NCBI GenBank assembly: GCA_937864265.1
Contig: CALMIR010000201.1
Location: 28,666-92,665 of the forward strand
DNA length: 64,000 bases
From: an uncultured Saprospirales bacterium
GTDB taxonomy: Bacteria; Bacteroidota; Bacteroidia; Chitinophagales; Saprospiraceae
Direction: 5' to 3'
Part shown: in pieces, positions 34,621-44,006 of the stretch
How positions within the stretch are numbered: position 1 is the stretch's first letter
Layout of the letters: each line of letters begins with the position of its first letter
Notes under the pieces: generated by a model
Told to the model about the DNA's origin: nothing
What the model saw: the letters and a program-made list of their open reading frames with translations, nothing else
Databases searched by the model: none
Program-made: the position numbers and the translations under genes

Positions 34621-36048
34621 CTATAGACGATGCTTGTCTAATTTAATCAAAACAGCTATCATAATGGTAAAACCCAAAAGAGAGGATCCCCCTTTGCTGA
34701 TAAATGGAAGAGGAATGCCAATAATAGGCATAATGCCCATTGTCATGGCTATATTGATGAAAAAATGCAGAAAAATAATGCCAGCTATGCAATAGGCATA
34801 GCTTCTGCTAAATACAGATCGCTGGCGTTCCGCCAATATGGTGATGCGGTACAAAAGCAATACAAAGAGAACCAATACCGCTAATACACCTATAAACCCC
34901 TGTTCCTCTCCTATGGTACAAAAGATAAAATCGGTTGATTGTTCCGGCACATAATTTAGCCTGGTCATTGTACCTTGTAGAAAGCCTTTGCCGCTTAAGC
35001 CTCCCGAACCAATGGCTGTTTTCGATTGAATCAGGTTGTACAAAGATCCTCTTTCATCACATTTATCTGGCTGTAGCCACACGTTGATCCGGTCTTGTTG
35101 ATGGGGTTTTAGGACATTATTGAAAGCGTAGTTAGAAGCAAATACCAATCCTGTACCTGCTATAAAAGCCATTCCCAACAACAAAGCCAATCGACCATTC
35201 CTATTTTGATATTGTAAAAAACTCAAAGTCAAGAAGAGTACTCCTGCCCCTGCGATCAAAAAGAACAAAGATTCCGGCTCACTATTCAGTAGAAAATATG
35301 CGCCGATGGCAAGAAAGCCCAATCCGATCATCAAGTGGCGCTTGAGTTGTTCTTTGTAATTGTAGGCCAATATAAATAAGGCACCAAGCAAGATCATCAG
35401 TGTAATTTTCCCGGGGTCATATACCAACCCCATTAGTAATAACCCTGCGGAACTGATTCCGACGATGTAATAACTCGCTGAAAGTCCTTGCCGATACAGC
35501 ACCAGAAAAAAGGAAAGAAAAACCAAAGCAGAGCCTGCATCTGGCTGCAACAAGATTAAAAATATAGGCGGTACGATAAAACTAAAAGCGATCAGTTGAT
35601 GGCGAAAACGCTGCAGATTGGTGCTGTAATTGCTCAAATATGCCGATAAAGCTAAACTAGTACCAAATTTTGCCAACTCAGAGGGTTGAAAGGAAAAACC
35701 ACCAAAAGAAAACCAACTGGTAGCGCCCTTGATGTTCGTTCCCAAAAAGAGTACCAGAAAAAGCAAAGACAAGGAAATGAAATAGATCGGATAAGCAAAC
35801 ACTTGCCAAAATTTGGCATCTACCAGCATAATGAACCCAAATATAAAAGCGCAGATGCCAATCCAAACCAACTGCTTACCCGCAGAGGTATCCAACCAGG
35901 AGGAAGCTGTTTTCACTTCCTCATAGCTTACTGAATAAATCATTAACCAACCTATGATCACGAGCGCCAGAAAAAGACCAAATGTTACCCGGTCAATACG
36001 CTCCAGTACATGGCTGGACGAACCATTTTGCCAAGGTTTGCGGCTCAT
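34621..36048 (-). CDS. rodA: Rod-shape-determining protein RodA (SEDS glycosyltransferase)
   Basis: 475 residues with ten or more membrane helices. Family marks: LALVIIGWLMIYSVSYEEV at the start, FSFQPSELAKFGTSLALSAY (about 120-140), LILLQPDAGSALVF (about 178-192), GKGFLQGTMTRLNYVPEQST (about 355-374) and GIPLPFISKGGSSL near the end. RodA polymerises lipid II during cell elongation with a class B PBP. That partner is not in the window, although in Bacteroidota the mreCD-pbp2-rodA block is usually upstream; here the SPOR protein gene is upstream instead. Followed closely by tgt. Confidence 0.93.
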   Translation of the reverse strand: MSRKPWQNGSSSHVLERIDRVTFGLFLALVIIGWLMIYSVSYEEVKTASSWLDTSAGKQLVWIGICAFIFGFIMLVDAKFWQVFAYPIYFISLSLLFLVLFLGTNIKGATSWFSFGGFSFQPSELAKFGTSLALSAYLSNYSTNLQRFRHQLIAFSFIVPPIFLILLQPDAGSALVFLSFFLVLYRQGLSASYYIVGISSAGLLLMGLVYDPGKITLMILLGALFILAYNYKEQLKRHLMIGLGFLAIGAYFLLNSEPESLFFLIAGAGVLFLTLSFLQYQNRNGRLALLLGMAFIAGTGLVFASNYAFNNVLKPHQQDRINVWLQPDKCDERGSLYNLIQSKTAIGSGGLSGKGFLQGTMTRLNYVPEQSTDFIFCTIGEEQGFIGVLAVLVLFVLLLYRITILAERQRSVFSRSYAYCIAGIIFLHFFINIAMTMGIMPIIGIPLPFISKGGSSLLGFTIMIAVLIKLDKHRL

Positions 36049-36077
36049 TGCTGTTTTTATAATCCACTATGATAGTA

Positions 36078-36098
36078 GTGTGCAAAAAATTATTTGCC
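36078..36098. repeat. Short copy of the dispersed intergenic element (upstream of rodA)
   Basis: gtgtgcaaaaaattatttgc matches the first 16 bases of the element at 47812, then diverges. Weak evidence on its own. Confidence 0.3.
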
Positions 36099-36127
36099 AT
36101 TGAGGGTTCAAGCGTTTGTTTCCGCGA

Positions 36128-36532
36128 TCAATTCCTACCCACCAATTCCTGTGGTTTTATCGCATCGTCTTTTACCAAATAGATTCCTTTGTATTCGCGC
36201 TCCAGTATATATTTTAAGCGCATGGCTTCCAACTTGCTGGTAAAGGCACCGGCTTGGAGTTTGTAGTAAGGTTTGACATGAACCCAGGTTACAGGAATAG
36301 AAGGGTATCTGTATTGAAAGGATTGTTTGACCGTTTCCAAACGCTGCCGATCTGGCGTAGCGATTATTTGAACCCGCCAGCCATCGACGAAAGATTTGGA
36401 TTTATTTTGGGCGGCAAAGGCTTCCATCATTTGGGCTATGTTATCGTCCTCTTTAATGGAAATGTTGTTTTGAGCGAAAGCGGATTGGCCAAGGCCAAGC
36501 AGCAAGACTAAACACAGAAGCAAGTGATTCAT
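36128..36532 (-). CDS. Exported SPOR domain protein
   Basis: 134 residues from ATG 36532. Signal peptide MNHLLLCLVLLLGLGQSAFA, then a short linker with SIKEDDNIAQMMEAFAAQNK. The SPOR domain covers about 50-130: DGWRVQIIATPDRQRLETVK, then YYKLQAGAFTSKLEAMRLKY, the two strand-helix repeats of the fold. SPOR domains bind peptidoglycan stripped of stem peptides, often at division sites. Periplasmic. Just upstream of rodA on the same strand, which fits a cell-wall context. Confidence 0.85.
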   Translation of the reverse strand: MNHLLLCLVLLLGLGQSAFAQNNISIKEDDNIAQMMEAFAAQNKSKSFVDGWRVQIIATPDRQRLETVKQSFQYRYPSIPVTWVHVKPYYKLQAGAFTSKLEAMRLKYILEREYKGIYLVKDDAIKPQELVGRN

Positions 36533-36647
36533 GTGAAGGTATTTACTTAGCAATATTCCCATAGCGGGGCATCAGGGTATCGGATGCCTCTATTTGTAAA
36601 GCAAAGTTATAACAATTTTAGCGGAAAAAATTAGGAATACCCACGGA

Positions 36648-37292
36648 TTATGAAACGATGGTTATCCCGGAGGAAGTCCCAATGCGATTGGCACCAGCTT
36701 CCAGCATTTTGTAGGCGGCTTCTTTTGTGCGAATACCTCCCGAAGCTTTAATTTTTATACTAGGGTCTAAATTGGCTCTAAGTAGGCGAATAATTTCTTC
36801 TGTTGCTCCTTCTCCGTTAAAACCCGTTGAAGTTTTTACAAAATCAGGCTTTGATTGTTGTACGATTTCACAGAGTTGTAAAAGATCGCTTTCACTCAGC
36901 AAACCTGTTTCCAGTATGATCTTGATGACTTTACCTTTCAGGTGAGCTGCCGTAATCATACTATTGATGTCATTAGCCAGGTAATTCCAGTTGGCACTTT
37001 GCACCGCACAGAGGTTGATGACGGCATCCAATTCATCCGCACCTTCATCAATCGCTTTTTTGATTTCTTCTACTTTAGCGGGCGTAGCGGAGTACCCCAT
37101 AGGGAATCCAATCACCGTGGCTACTTTCGGCGGTTTTTTATGCAACAATTTATTGGCTTCCATCACATAATATGGCGGCACACAAACGGCTGCAAAGCCA
37201 TATTGTACGGCTTCCGCGCAGCACTTTTGAATGTCCTCTAAAGTGCTGTTTGCCTTGAGTAAGGTATGATCAATATAACTGGAAAGATCCAT
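36648..37292 (-). CDS. deoC: Deoxyribose-phosphate aldolase
   Basis: 214 residues from ATG 37292 (MDLSSYIDHTLLKANST); an in-frame ATG at 37337 would add 15 residues. Motifs: DHTLLKANSTLEDIQ (about 8-22), VATVIGFPMGY, KIILETGLLSESDLL (about 128-143), the Schiff-base motif FVKTSTGF (about 160-167) and IKASGGIRTKEAA (about 185-197). It splits 2-deoxyribose 5-phosphate into glyceraldehyde 3-phosphate and acetaldehyde for nucleoside breakdown. The catalytic Lys and the activating Lys are both present. No other deo gene nearby. Confidence 0.94.
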   Translation of the reverse strand: MDLSSYIDHTLLKANSTLEDIQKCCAEAVQYGFAAVCVPPYYVMEANKLLHKKPPKVATVIGFPMGYSATPAKVEEIKKAIDEGADELDAVINLCAVQSANWNYLANDINSMITAAHLKGKVIKIILETGLLSESDLLQLCEIVQQSKPDFVKTSTGFNGEGATEEIIRLLRANLDPSIKIKASGGIRTKEAAYKMLEAGANRIGTSSGITIVS

Positions 37293-37463
37293 CGGCTTAA
37301 AAGGGTTTATGCTGTCAACTCCTAATTCCGGGTGCAATATATTATTATTTTTTAGAATCTAGCATTGAATAACCGGACTTAAAAACGAAGAACACGACAG
37401 GTGTTCTCCGCTAATTATTCCAGCAGACACCTCCAACTCACTCATTATCTGCTAGTTACTTTA

Positions 37464-38915
37464 CTAGTTTTTCCAACCCTTTCGCTCTTGCTCTATATGG
37501 TTTAATACGATTTGTATGCCATATTTTTCTTTCAAATGTTGTGCCAGCATATCGGCAGCGTAAACAGAGCGATGCTGCCCGCCTGTGCAACCAAAGTTGA
37601 CCATCAAATGGGTGAAACTCCGTTCGATATAATCTTCTACAGCGGCATCTACTATTCTGTAAACATCATTCAGAAAAGCCCCCATTTCGCTGTGGTGTTG
37701 CAAGAAGTTGACCACACTTTCATCTCGGCCAGTCAGTTTTTTATAGGGCTCATAACGGCCAGGGTTGTGAATAAAACGACAATCGAACACGAATCCGCCA
37801 CCATTTCCGCTATTGTCTTCCGGAACACCATTGTTCTTATATGAAAAACTATTCACATTCACAGTAAGTAAACTAGACGTAGCTTTTATTTTGTCAAAAG
37901 GCTCAAATTGTTTGGACTCGATTAAATGTAGCAAAGCGTTTTGCAGTTCAGGCAAAGCAATGGGAATCAACTGGTTATCCAATAACCATTTAATATTGCG
38001 CAAAGCAAAAGGAATACTTTTGATAAAATACTCCTTTCGTTCATATAAACCCCTAAAACCATACGTGCCCAGTACTTGTATGTAGCGGATCAATACATAC
38101 GCATAATAGTATCGGACGAATGTTTCTCGCTGAATAGGCACCATGGCGGAGGCGCTATCCAAATAATGATCCAGCAGCTCTTGGCGGATTTCCTGGGGGA
38201 TATTTGCCTTGGCTTGGTACAAAAGAGACGCTAAATCATATTGCAAAGCCCCTCTTCTGCCTCCCTGATAATCGATGAAAAAAGGTTCACCCGCTTTTAT
38301 CATGATATTCCGGGTCTGAAAATCGCGAAACATGAAATGCGAGCAATCGGTTTGCAATAAATACTCAGCCAGGTTATGGAGGTCATTTTCAAGCAACTGT
38401 TCGTCAAATGGCACCTTGGCCAGCTTCAAAAAATAGTATTTAAAGGTATTAAAATCCCACAAAATGGATTGTCGATCAAAAGAAGCACGCGGATAACAAA
38501 CGCTGTAATCCAATTCCTGCCCGCCCTCAATTTGAAGGCGCGCCAATTGCTCCACCACCTTTTTAAATATCTGAACCAGATAATCCGGAAAGTAATCTCC
38601 GGCCTGCAAAAGATAGCTGTACAAGGTGGTAAAGCCCAAATCCTCTTGAAGATAGACGTGTTTGTCCAGATTTTCTCCGTAGATTTCGGGTACGGGCAGC
38701 TCTTTCTGCCTGAAGTGGCGGGAAAAAGTAAGGAAGGCCACATTTTCCTTGAAATCGGGATTGAACGCACCAATAGCCGATTGCTTTCCTTTTTGCAATC
38801 GGTAATAAATGCGTTGAGAGCCGGATGGTGCCAATGGCAGAACCATTTCCGCTTCTTCTCCAGACCAGTTGTAGAAAAGCTTTTTTAATTCCTGTTCTAT
38901 TGCTGCAGATTGCAT
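37464..38915 (-). CDS. AmgK-like sugar kinase fused to RapZ C-terminal domain
   Basis: 483 residues. Residues 1-340 form an aminoglycoside-phosphotransferase-type kinase: LPLAPSGSQRIYYRLQKGKQ (nucleotide loop), HFMFRDFQTRNIMIK (catalytic Asp and Asn) and FFIDYQGGRRGALQYDLASL (metal Asp). Residues 365-483 match the RapZ C-terminal domain: FVFDCRFIHNPGRYEPYKKL, NFGCTGGQHRSVYAADML. AmgK phosphorylates N-acetylmuramate or N-acetylglucosamine at C1 in cell-wall recycling; the RapZ domain senses amino-sugar pathways in E. coli, where it binds GlcN6P. The divergent neighbour at 39079 is a MurU-like nucleotidyltransferase, the next step of that pathway. The substrate assignment is inference from these two facts. 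Confidence 0.82.
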   Translation of the reverse strand: MQSAAIEQELKKLFYNWSGEEAEMVLPLAPSGSQRIYYRLQKGKQSAIGAFNPDFKENVAFLTFSRHFRQKELPVPEIYGENLDKHVYLQEDLGFTTLYSYLLQAGDYFPDYLVQIFKKVVEQLARLQIEGGQELDYSVCYPRASFDRQSILWDFNTFKYYFLKLAKVPFDEQLLENDLHNLAEYLLQTDCSHFMFRDFQTRNIMIKAGEPFFIDYQGGRRGALQYDLASLLYQAKANIPQEIRQELLDHYLDSASAMVPIQRETFVRYYYAYVLIRYIQVLGTYGFRGLYERKEYFIKSIPFALRNIKWLLDNQLIPIALPELQNALLHLIESKQFEPFDKIKATSSLLTVNVNSFSYKNNGVPEDNSGNGGGFVFDCRFIHNPGRYEPYKKLTGRDESVVNFLQHHSEMGAFLNDVYRIVDAAVEDYIERSFTHLMVNFGCTGGQHRSVYAADMLAQHLKEKYGIQIVLNHIEQERKGWKN

Positions 38916-39041
38916 GTTTGGTGGAATCGTTTGATCGGGTTCGTCAACTTATTTTGTTTGTATATCGGGGCAAATTTAATATTCCCTGTTCGATCTATCA
39001 TATTCCGATGAGGATTGTGGGCAATTATGGCCTTCGCGTTC

Positions 39042-39049
39042 TATCTTTG
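39042..39049 (+). promoter_or_regulatory. Candidate -7 box (TATCTTTG) for the nucleotidyltransferase operon
   Basis: TATCTTTG fits TAnnTTTG and lies 29 bases before the start at 39079. The nearest TTG (39015-39017) is 24 bases upstream, longer than the usual 19. Confidence 0.4.
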
Positions 39050-39078
39050 CGAGTAACGATACAATTTTAAGAAAAACT

Positions 39079-40110
39079 ATGAAAATAATCATCCCGATGG
39101 CGGGCAGAGGATCAAGACTGCGTCCCCACACCCTCACCATACCCAAACCACTATTGCCCATAGCAGGAAAACCGATTGTGCAGCGGATTGTTGAAGACCT
39201 TTCCAACTCGCTAACTCAACCGGTTGATGAAGTAGCCTACGTCATCGGTGATTTTGGCTCGGCAGTGGAAGACCAATTGCGCCAAATAGCGGAAAGTATA
39301 GGTGCTAAATGTTCCATCTATTATCAGGACGAGCCATTAGGGCCCGGTCATGCGATTTTTTGTGCCGAACCAAGCTTATCCGGAAATTGTATTGTGGCAT
39401 TCGCCGATACTTTATTTAAAGCCGATTTTTCTTTTAATACCCTGGAAGATGGCGTGATTTGGGTGCAAAAAGTAGCCAACCCAGCTTCCTTTGGCGTGGT
39501 CAAGGTGGGCGACGATCAGTATATTTCGGATTTTGTTGAAAAATCGCCCGTTTTTGTCTCAGATTTGGCCATCGTAGGTATCTATTATTTTTCAAACGGG
39601 CAACTTTTAGCCGATACATTACGTCATATCATTACAAACGATATACGCGACAAGGGAGAATACCAGATTACTACAGCGCTGGAATTATTGAAAAACCAAG
39701 GCATCAAGTTTAGGCCAGCCAATATAGAAGAATGGCTCGACTGTGGAAACAAAAACAACGTTGTCAACACCAATCGGCGGATGCTCGACATCAAGCAGCA
39801 TTCGGAAAAATTGCTGAGTGATAATATCCATCTGGAAAACGCCGTTGTAATTCCACCGTGCTATATTGGAAAAGATGTAATCATCCGCAATAGTGTAATC
39901 GGGCCTTATGTTTCCCTTGGCAGCAACACTACCGTAGAGCAATCTGTTATAGGTAATAGCATCATTCAGGAGGAGGCAGTCATCCGAAATGCTAACCTTT
40001 ACGATTCTATGTTGGGATACAAAGTCGAATACCAAGGCGACAAATCGTCGCTCAGCCTGGGAGATTACTCCAGTTATGAAAAATCGTTTGCTGAAAAAGC
40101 TGATACATGA
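39079..40110 (+). CDS. Sugar-1-phosphate nucleotidyltransferase, MurU-like
   Basis: 343 residues. The NTP-transferase domain (1-235) starts MKIIIPMAGRGSRLRPHTLT and continues IPKPLLPIAGKPIV, with GDF and FADTLFKADF for metal and sugar binding. The C-terminal part (about 250-325) is a left-handed beta helix: IPPCYIGKDVIIRNSVIGPY, a hexapeptide repeat region. Related enzymes make UDP- or dTDP-sugars; next to an AmgK-like kinase the likely product is UDP-MurNAc or UDP-GlcNAc. The beta-helix tail is longer than in Pseudomonas MurU, so a GlmU-like role is an alternative. First gene of a plus-strand operon; its TGA overlaps the next ATG. Confidence 0.83.
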   Translation: MKIIIPMAGRGSRLRPHTLTIPKPLLPIAGKPIVQRIVEDLSNSLTQPVDEVAYVIGDFGSAVEDQLRQIAESIGAKCSIYYQDEPLGPGHAIFCAEPSLSGNCIVAFADTLFKADFSFNTLEDGVIWVQKVANPASFGVVKVGDDQYISDFVEKSPVFVSDLAIVGIYYFSNGQLLADTLRHIITNDIRDKGEYQITTALELLKNQGIKFRPANIEEWLDCGNKNNVVNTNRRMLDIKQHSEKLLSDNIHLENAVVIPPCYIGKDVIIRNSVIGPYVSLGSNTTVEQSVIGNSIIQEEAVIRNANLYDSMLGYKVEYQGDKSSLSLGDYSSYEKSFAEKADT

Positions 40111-41825
40111 CTTCAACATTTAAACTACTTACAAAATACCTGGCTGTATTTTGCATCTTATTGGGAGAACTAACACCATCTTTCGCTCAAGTTACTGAAA
40201 GCGACGTCAATTTACAAAATCTGTTCATCGACGCCAGCCGGGAAAAGATATTGGGCCGGTACGACAAAGCCCTGGAATTATTCAATGCTTTGTTGGAATT
40301 AGATCCGCAAAACGCCGCCGCCGCTTATGAGCTAGCTCGGATACATGAAGCCAATGGAGATGACAACCTGGCGCTGCGCTGGGGCAAAAGCGCTGCTGAA
40401 TGGGATGCCGAAAACCTCTGGTACCAACGCTATTTGGCAGACGTTTACCAGCGCATGAACCTCAATAAGGAAGCCGCTGAAATTTTCAGACAAATTATCG
40501 TTAAAGAACCGGACAATCCGGATAACTATTTTCGACTGGCCTATTTTCTGGTGCGCAGCAATGAGATCAGTAAAGCACTGAAGGTTTATGAACAACTAGA
40601 GGCCATGATCGGGATAGACGAAGAAATCATCCGGCGCAAACACACCCTTTACCTAGGGTTGGGCGACGATAAAAAAGCGGTTTTGGAATTGGAACGCCTG
40701 ATCGCCGCTTATCCCTCCAATACGGAATACCGCCATTTGCTGGCGGGCTACTATGAGCAAAGTAACGAGCACGATAAAGCCCTTGCGGTTTATCAGCAGA
40801 TTTTGTCCATTGATCCCAGTGATGCCCGTGCCCAACTAGCTATGGCAGAATCTCCCGGCAAAGTGCGCGATGAATTGCAATACATGGAAAGCCTGAAACC
40901 TGTTTTTAGGCAACCCGATGTGAGCATTGATTTAAAAATCGGTAAAATCATGCCCTTTATCAATGAGGTGGCCCGCAGTGGTGATCAAGAGTTGGCCGCT
41001 GCCACCTTGGAGTTAACGCAAATACTGGAGCGGGTACACCCGGATGATGCCAAAGGGTATTCTGCCACCGCCGATTTGCTGTATTACTCCAACAACAAAA
41101 AAGACGCACTGAGTAAATACTTGCAAACACTTGAACTAGACGATTCAGTCTTTTTGGTTTGGGAGCAAATCATGCATATTTATCGGGAAACCAAACAGTA
41201 TGCTGCCTTGCTGAAGTTTAGTGAAAACGCCATGGACTATTTCCCCAATCAGGCCATTGCACACTATATGTACGGGCTGGCTGCCTCAGAAATGGAAAAC
41301 TACAACGAAGCGCTTTCCGCGCTGATGCAGGCTCAGCTGATGAGTGGAAAAAACGGCTACCTTAAAATGCTCGTTTCCTCCCGATTGGCTTGGATTTACA
41401 ATAGGCAGGGAGCTTTTCAAAAATCAGACGAGTATTTCCAAGCGGCATTTGACCTACAGCCCGAATCGCCGGAGGTTTCCAATGAGTACAGCCTAGCGTT
41501 GATAGACAGGGGAAAAGACTTGGATAAGGCATTAAAAATAATGGAAAAGGCAAACCATTTAGTCCCCAACCAAGCTGCTTATGAAGCGACGCATGCCCGA
41601 ATATTGTACAAGATGGGTAAGTACGATAAAGCCCAGGAGTGGCTAGAGAAGGCAAGAAGCCATGGGGGCGAGCAAGATCCCGATGTATTGGAATATTCTG
41701 GCGACCTGGCTTATCAGTTTGGCGATTTGGAACAAGCTTTAGAATATTGGAAAAAAGCCCGCGATCTGGGAAGTGTTTCAAAAATGCTGGATAAAAAAAT
41801 CACCGACAAGAAAGTATATGAATAA
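40107..41825 (+). CDS. Exported TPR-repeat protein
   Basis: 572 residues. Signal peptide (AVFCILLGELTPSFAQ, residues about 14-29). Tetratricopeptide repeats fill most of the rest, for example LGRYDKALELFNALLELDPQ (about 48-67), NEHDKALAVYQQILSIDPSD and GAFQKSDEYFQAAFDLQPES. Such solenoids bind partner proteins in the periplasm. The gene begins with an ATGA overlap with the upstream nucleotidyltransferase and overlaps the DUF4292 lipoprotein gene by 8 bases, so these genes and the EnvC-like one form an envelope operon. The specific partner is unknown. Confidence 0.9.
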   Translation: MTSTFKLLTKYLAVFCILLGELTPSFAQVTESDVNLQNLFIDASREKILGRYDKALELFNALLELDPQNAAAAYELARIHEANGDDNLALRWGKSAAEWDAENLWYQRYLADVYQRMNLNKEAAEIFRQIIVKEPDNPDNYFRLAYFLVRSNEISKALKVYEQLEAMIGIDEEIIRRKHTLYLGLGDDKKAVLELERLIAAYPSNTEYRHLLAGYYEQSNEHDKALAVYQQILSIDPSDARAQLAMAESPGKVRDELQYMESLKPVFRQPDVSIDLKIGKIMPFINEVARSGDQELAAATLELTQILERVHPDDAKGYSATADLLYYSNNKKDALSKYLQTLELDDSVFLVWEQIMHIYRETKQYAALLKFSENAMDYFPNQAIAHYMYGLAASEMENYNEALSALMQAQLMSGKNGYLKMLVSSRLAWIYNRQGAFQKSDEYFQAAFDLQPESPEVSNEYSLALIDRGKDLDKALKIMEKANHLVPNQAAYEATHARILYKMGKYDKAQEWLEKARSHGGEQDPDVLEYSGDLAYQFGDLEQALEYWKKARDLGSVSKMLDKKITDKKVYE

Positions 41826-42603
41826 GTCAACTATTCTCAGCCAAGTTTTCTGGCTACTGCTCCTAGCCTTAGTAGCATCCAACTGCTCAAGCACTAAAAA
41901 AGGCAATAGTAGCAATAGCAAACTGCTAGAAGCAGAGGCATTGGTTCAACAAATGGATCAAAGCAAAATCAAACCGGAATGGTTTGGGGCAAAGGTACAA
42001 ATTGGATACACAGGCGAAGACCAGTCCTTTTCAGCTACAGCAAATATCCGCATGCGCAAAGACAGCTTGGTCTGGTTGAGCGTAAAAAAATTTGGATTTG
42101 AATTGGGTCGGCTTCTGGTAACCCGCGATTCGGTGTATATGCTCGACCGCATCAACAATGAATATACCGTTTCAAGCTTGAATACCTTGGCAAAAGACTA
42201 TGGACTTCCCCCTGACCTCAGCCGACTCCAGGATTTTTTCCTGGGCAATTTGGTTGTTTTTAGCGGATCAGAGCTTAAATTGAGTTCAGCCGACGGCCAT
42301 TATCTATTAGAAAGCATTAGCTCCTTTCCTAAAATTCAAACCAACTACGCCATCGATCAAAAAGATCGCGTTTTGCGCAAGATGGAAATGAACGATCCCG
42401 TCAACGAGCAAAAAGTTATTGTGCAGCTAGAAGAATATGGTCTGCTTGAAGATGCGCAAAATTTTTCATACCTTCGTAACTTGGCTGTTGACAGCCGTGA
42501 CAACGGTAAAATGCAAGTGGAGTTAAAATTTTCAAAGGTTGAAATTGATGTTCCCCAGAGTGTTCAATTTAGCGTCCCAGACAGGTACACACGCTCCAAA
42601 TAA
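41818..42603 (+). CDS. DUF4292 family lipoprotein (LolB-like fold)
   Basis: 261 residues from ATG 41818, overlapping the TPR gene by 8 bases. Lipoprotein signal with lipobox VASNCSST (Cys near 24). The rest matches DUF4292: FGAKVQIGYTGEDQSFSATA, NIRMRKDSLVWLSVKKFGFE, LGRLLVTRDSVYMLDRINNE and YLLESISSFP. DUF4292 proteins share the beta-barrel half fold of LolB and LolA, suggesting lipid or lipoprotein binding. It would be attached to the outer membrane. Found in most Bacteroidota next to an EnvC-like M23 gene, as here. Confidence 0.87.
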   Translation: MNKSTILSQVFWLLLLALVASNCSSTKKGNSSNSKLLEAEALVQQMDQSKIKPEWFGAKVQIGYTGEDQSFSATANIRMRKDSLVWLSVKKFGFELGRLLVTRDSVYMLDRINNEYTVSSLNTLAKDYGLPPDLSRLQDFFLGNLVVFSGSELKLSSADGHYLLESISSFPKIQTNYAIDQKDRVLRKMEMNDPVNEQKVIVQLEEYGLLEDAQNFSYLRNLAVDSRDNGKMQVELKFSKVEIDVPQSVQFSVPDRYTRSK

Positions 42604-42622
42604 ACGATTGGCTGCTATTTCA

Positions 42623-43852
42623 ATGTTCGACAAAGTGATTGTTGAAACAAAGTTATTTGCTGTCCCATTGATTCTTATCGTTTTATTGGGGTGCTTAAAT
42701 ACGGCGCAGAGCCAAAGCCGCAACAGCCTGGAGTCGAAGCGACAGCAACTCATCAAAGAAATCGAACTCAACGAAAGCCGCCTCCAGGAAACCCAAAAAA
42801 AGCAGGAAGTCACTTTTGAACAATATTTGGCCATTCGGGCACAAGTAGATCGCCGCAGACAATTGGTATCTACTTTAAAGAAAGAACTCGAGTTTACAGA
42901 AGAAGGCATTGAACGCTCTCATGTGGCTTTAGATGCCTTGTCTCAAGACATCACACGCCTTAAAAACGAATATGCCGATTTAATTCGGATCGCTTATCGC
43001 CACCAATTGCAGCAAAGTTATTTGCTCTTCTTGCTATCCTCCAAGAGCTTTAATGAGGTTTTTCAGCGCTGGCAATACATCCGGCAGTACGATCGCTATC
43101 GAAAAAAACAGGCCGAACTCATCCTGGAAACACGAGAACGTCTGAAAGAAAAAGCGGCTCAACTTGAATTGAGAAAACAGGAAAAGCAGGACTTGTTAAT
43201 CGTTCAAGAAGAACAAGAACAAAAACTGGGCAGCGAACTCGCCAATAAAGACCGTTTATTAAAAACGCTTAAAAGTAACGAAAGCCGTTTGGTGAAAGAG
43301 TTGGACCAACAACAGTTGGCCCACCAACAACTCAATGCCGCTATCGAAACGATCATCAAAACAGAAATGGAGCAACGCCGAAAAGCAGCCGTTGCCACTT
43401 CAGGCGCAGAAGTCAATAAATCCCTTCCCTCCGCGGCAGCTCCGGTAACTAGTAATTTTGCCAAAAATCAGGGCAAACTCCCCTGGCCGGTCAAAAACGG
43501 ATACATCAGCCGCTATTTTGGAAAACAGGATCACCCCAAACTGAAAGGCATCCAGGTAACCAATAATGGCATCGACATACACACCGATGAACAAGCTTTA
43601 GTATATCCTGTATTTGAGGGTACCGTTACAGGTATGCACTACATCCCTCAATACAAGAACACCATCATCGTTCGACACGACAACCACTATACCGTCTATT
43701 CTAATCTGGAAGACGTGTATGTAAAAAGAGAAGACAACGTCACGCCAGGCCAAGCGCTTGGCCGTTTGGGAAAAGGAGAAACAGAATTTCACTTTGAACT
43801 CTGGTACGAAAAAGGTAAAGAAAATCCACTGCACTGGTTGGCAGGCGAATAA
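42623..43852 (+). CDS. EnvC-like murein hydrolase activator with degenerate LytM domain
   Basis: 409 residues from ATG 42623. An in-frame ATG at 42539 lies inside the DUF4292 gene and is not used. Signal peptide about 10-32 (FAVPLILIVLLGCLNTAQSQ). Coiled coil about 33-270 (SLESKRQQLIKEIELNESRL). LytM/M23 domain about 295-409: LPWPVKNGYISRYFGKQDHP, NNGIDIHTDE and EFHFELWYEKG. The first metal His of active M23 enzymes is Asn here (NNGID), and the HxH motif reads EFH, so the domain should be inactive, as in EnvC, which activates amidases during cell separation. Last gene of the envelope operon. Confidence 0.9.
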   Translation: MFDKVIVETKLFAVPLILIVLLGCLNTAQSQSRNSLESKRQQLIKEIELNESRLQETQKKQEVTFEQYLAIRAQVDRRRQLVSTLKKELEFTEEGIERSHVALDALSQDITRLKNEYADLIRIAYRHQLQQSYLLFLLSSKSFNEVFQRWQYIRQYDRYRKKQAELILETRERLKEKAAQLELRKQEKQDLLIVQEEQEQKLGSELANKDRLLKTLKSNESRLVKELDQQQLAHQQLNAAIETIIKTEMEQRRKAAVATSGAEVNKSLPSAAAPVTSNFAKNQGKLPWPVKNGYISRYFGKQDHPKLKGIQVTNNGIDIHTDEQALVYPVFEGTVTGMHYIPQYKNTIIVRHDNHYTVYSNLEDVYVKREDNVTPGQALGRLGKGETEFHFELWYEKGKENPLHWLAGE

Positions 43853-43980
43853 GTGCGCTTCCTCTTGACTTGTATTCTGTCCGTTCAGCAATCCGGGTTT
43901 TATCCTAACGATTTATCAAAGAAGTACAAAAATCATTAAAAAAACCGTTCTTTATCATGAAGTGCAACCTTTTTGAAAGG

Positions 43981-43988
43981 TATCTTTG
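43981..43988 (+). promoter_or_regulatory. Candidate -7 box (TATCTTTG) for the 261-residue exported protein
   Basis: TATCTTTG fits TAnnTTTG and ends 18 bases before the start at 44007. An aaagga purine stretch between them could bind ribosomes. Confidence 0.45.
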
Positions 43989-44006
43989 TTCCTATACTAA
44001 AAGGAT

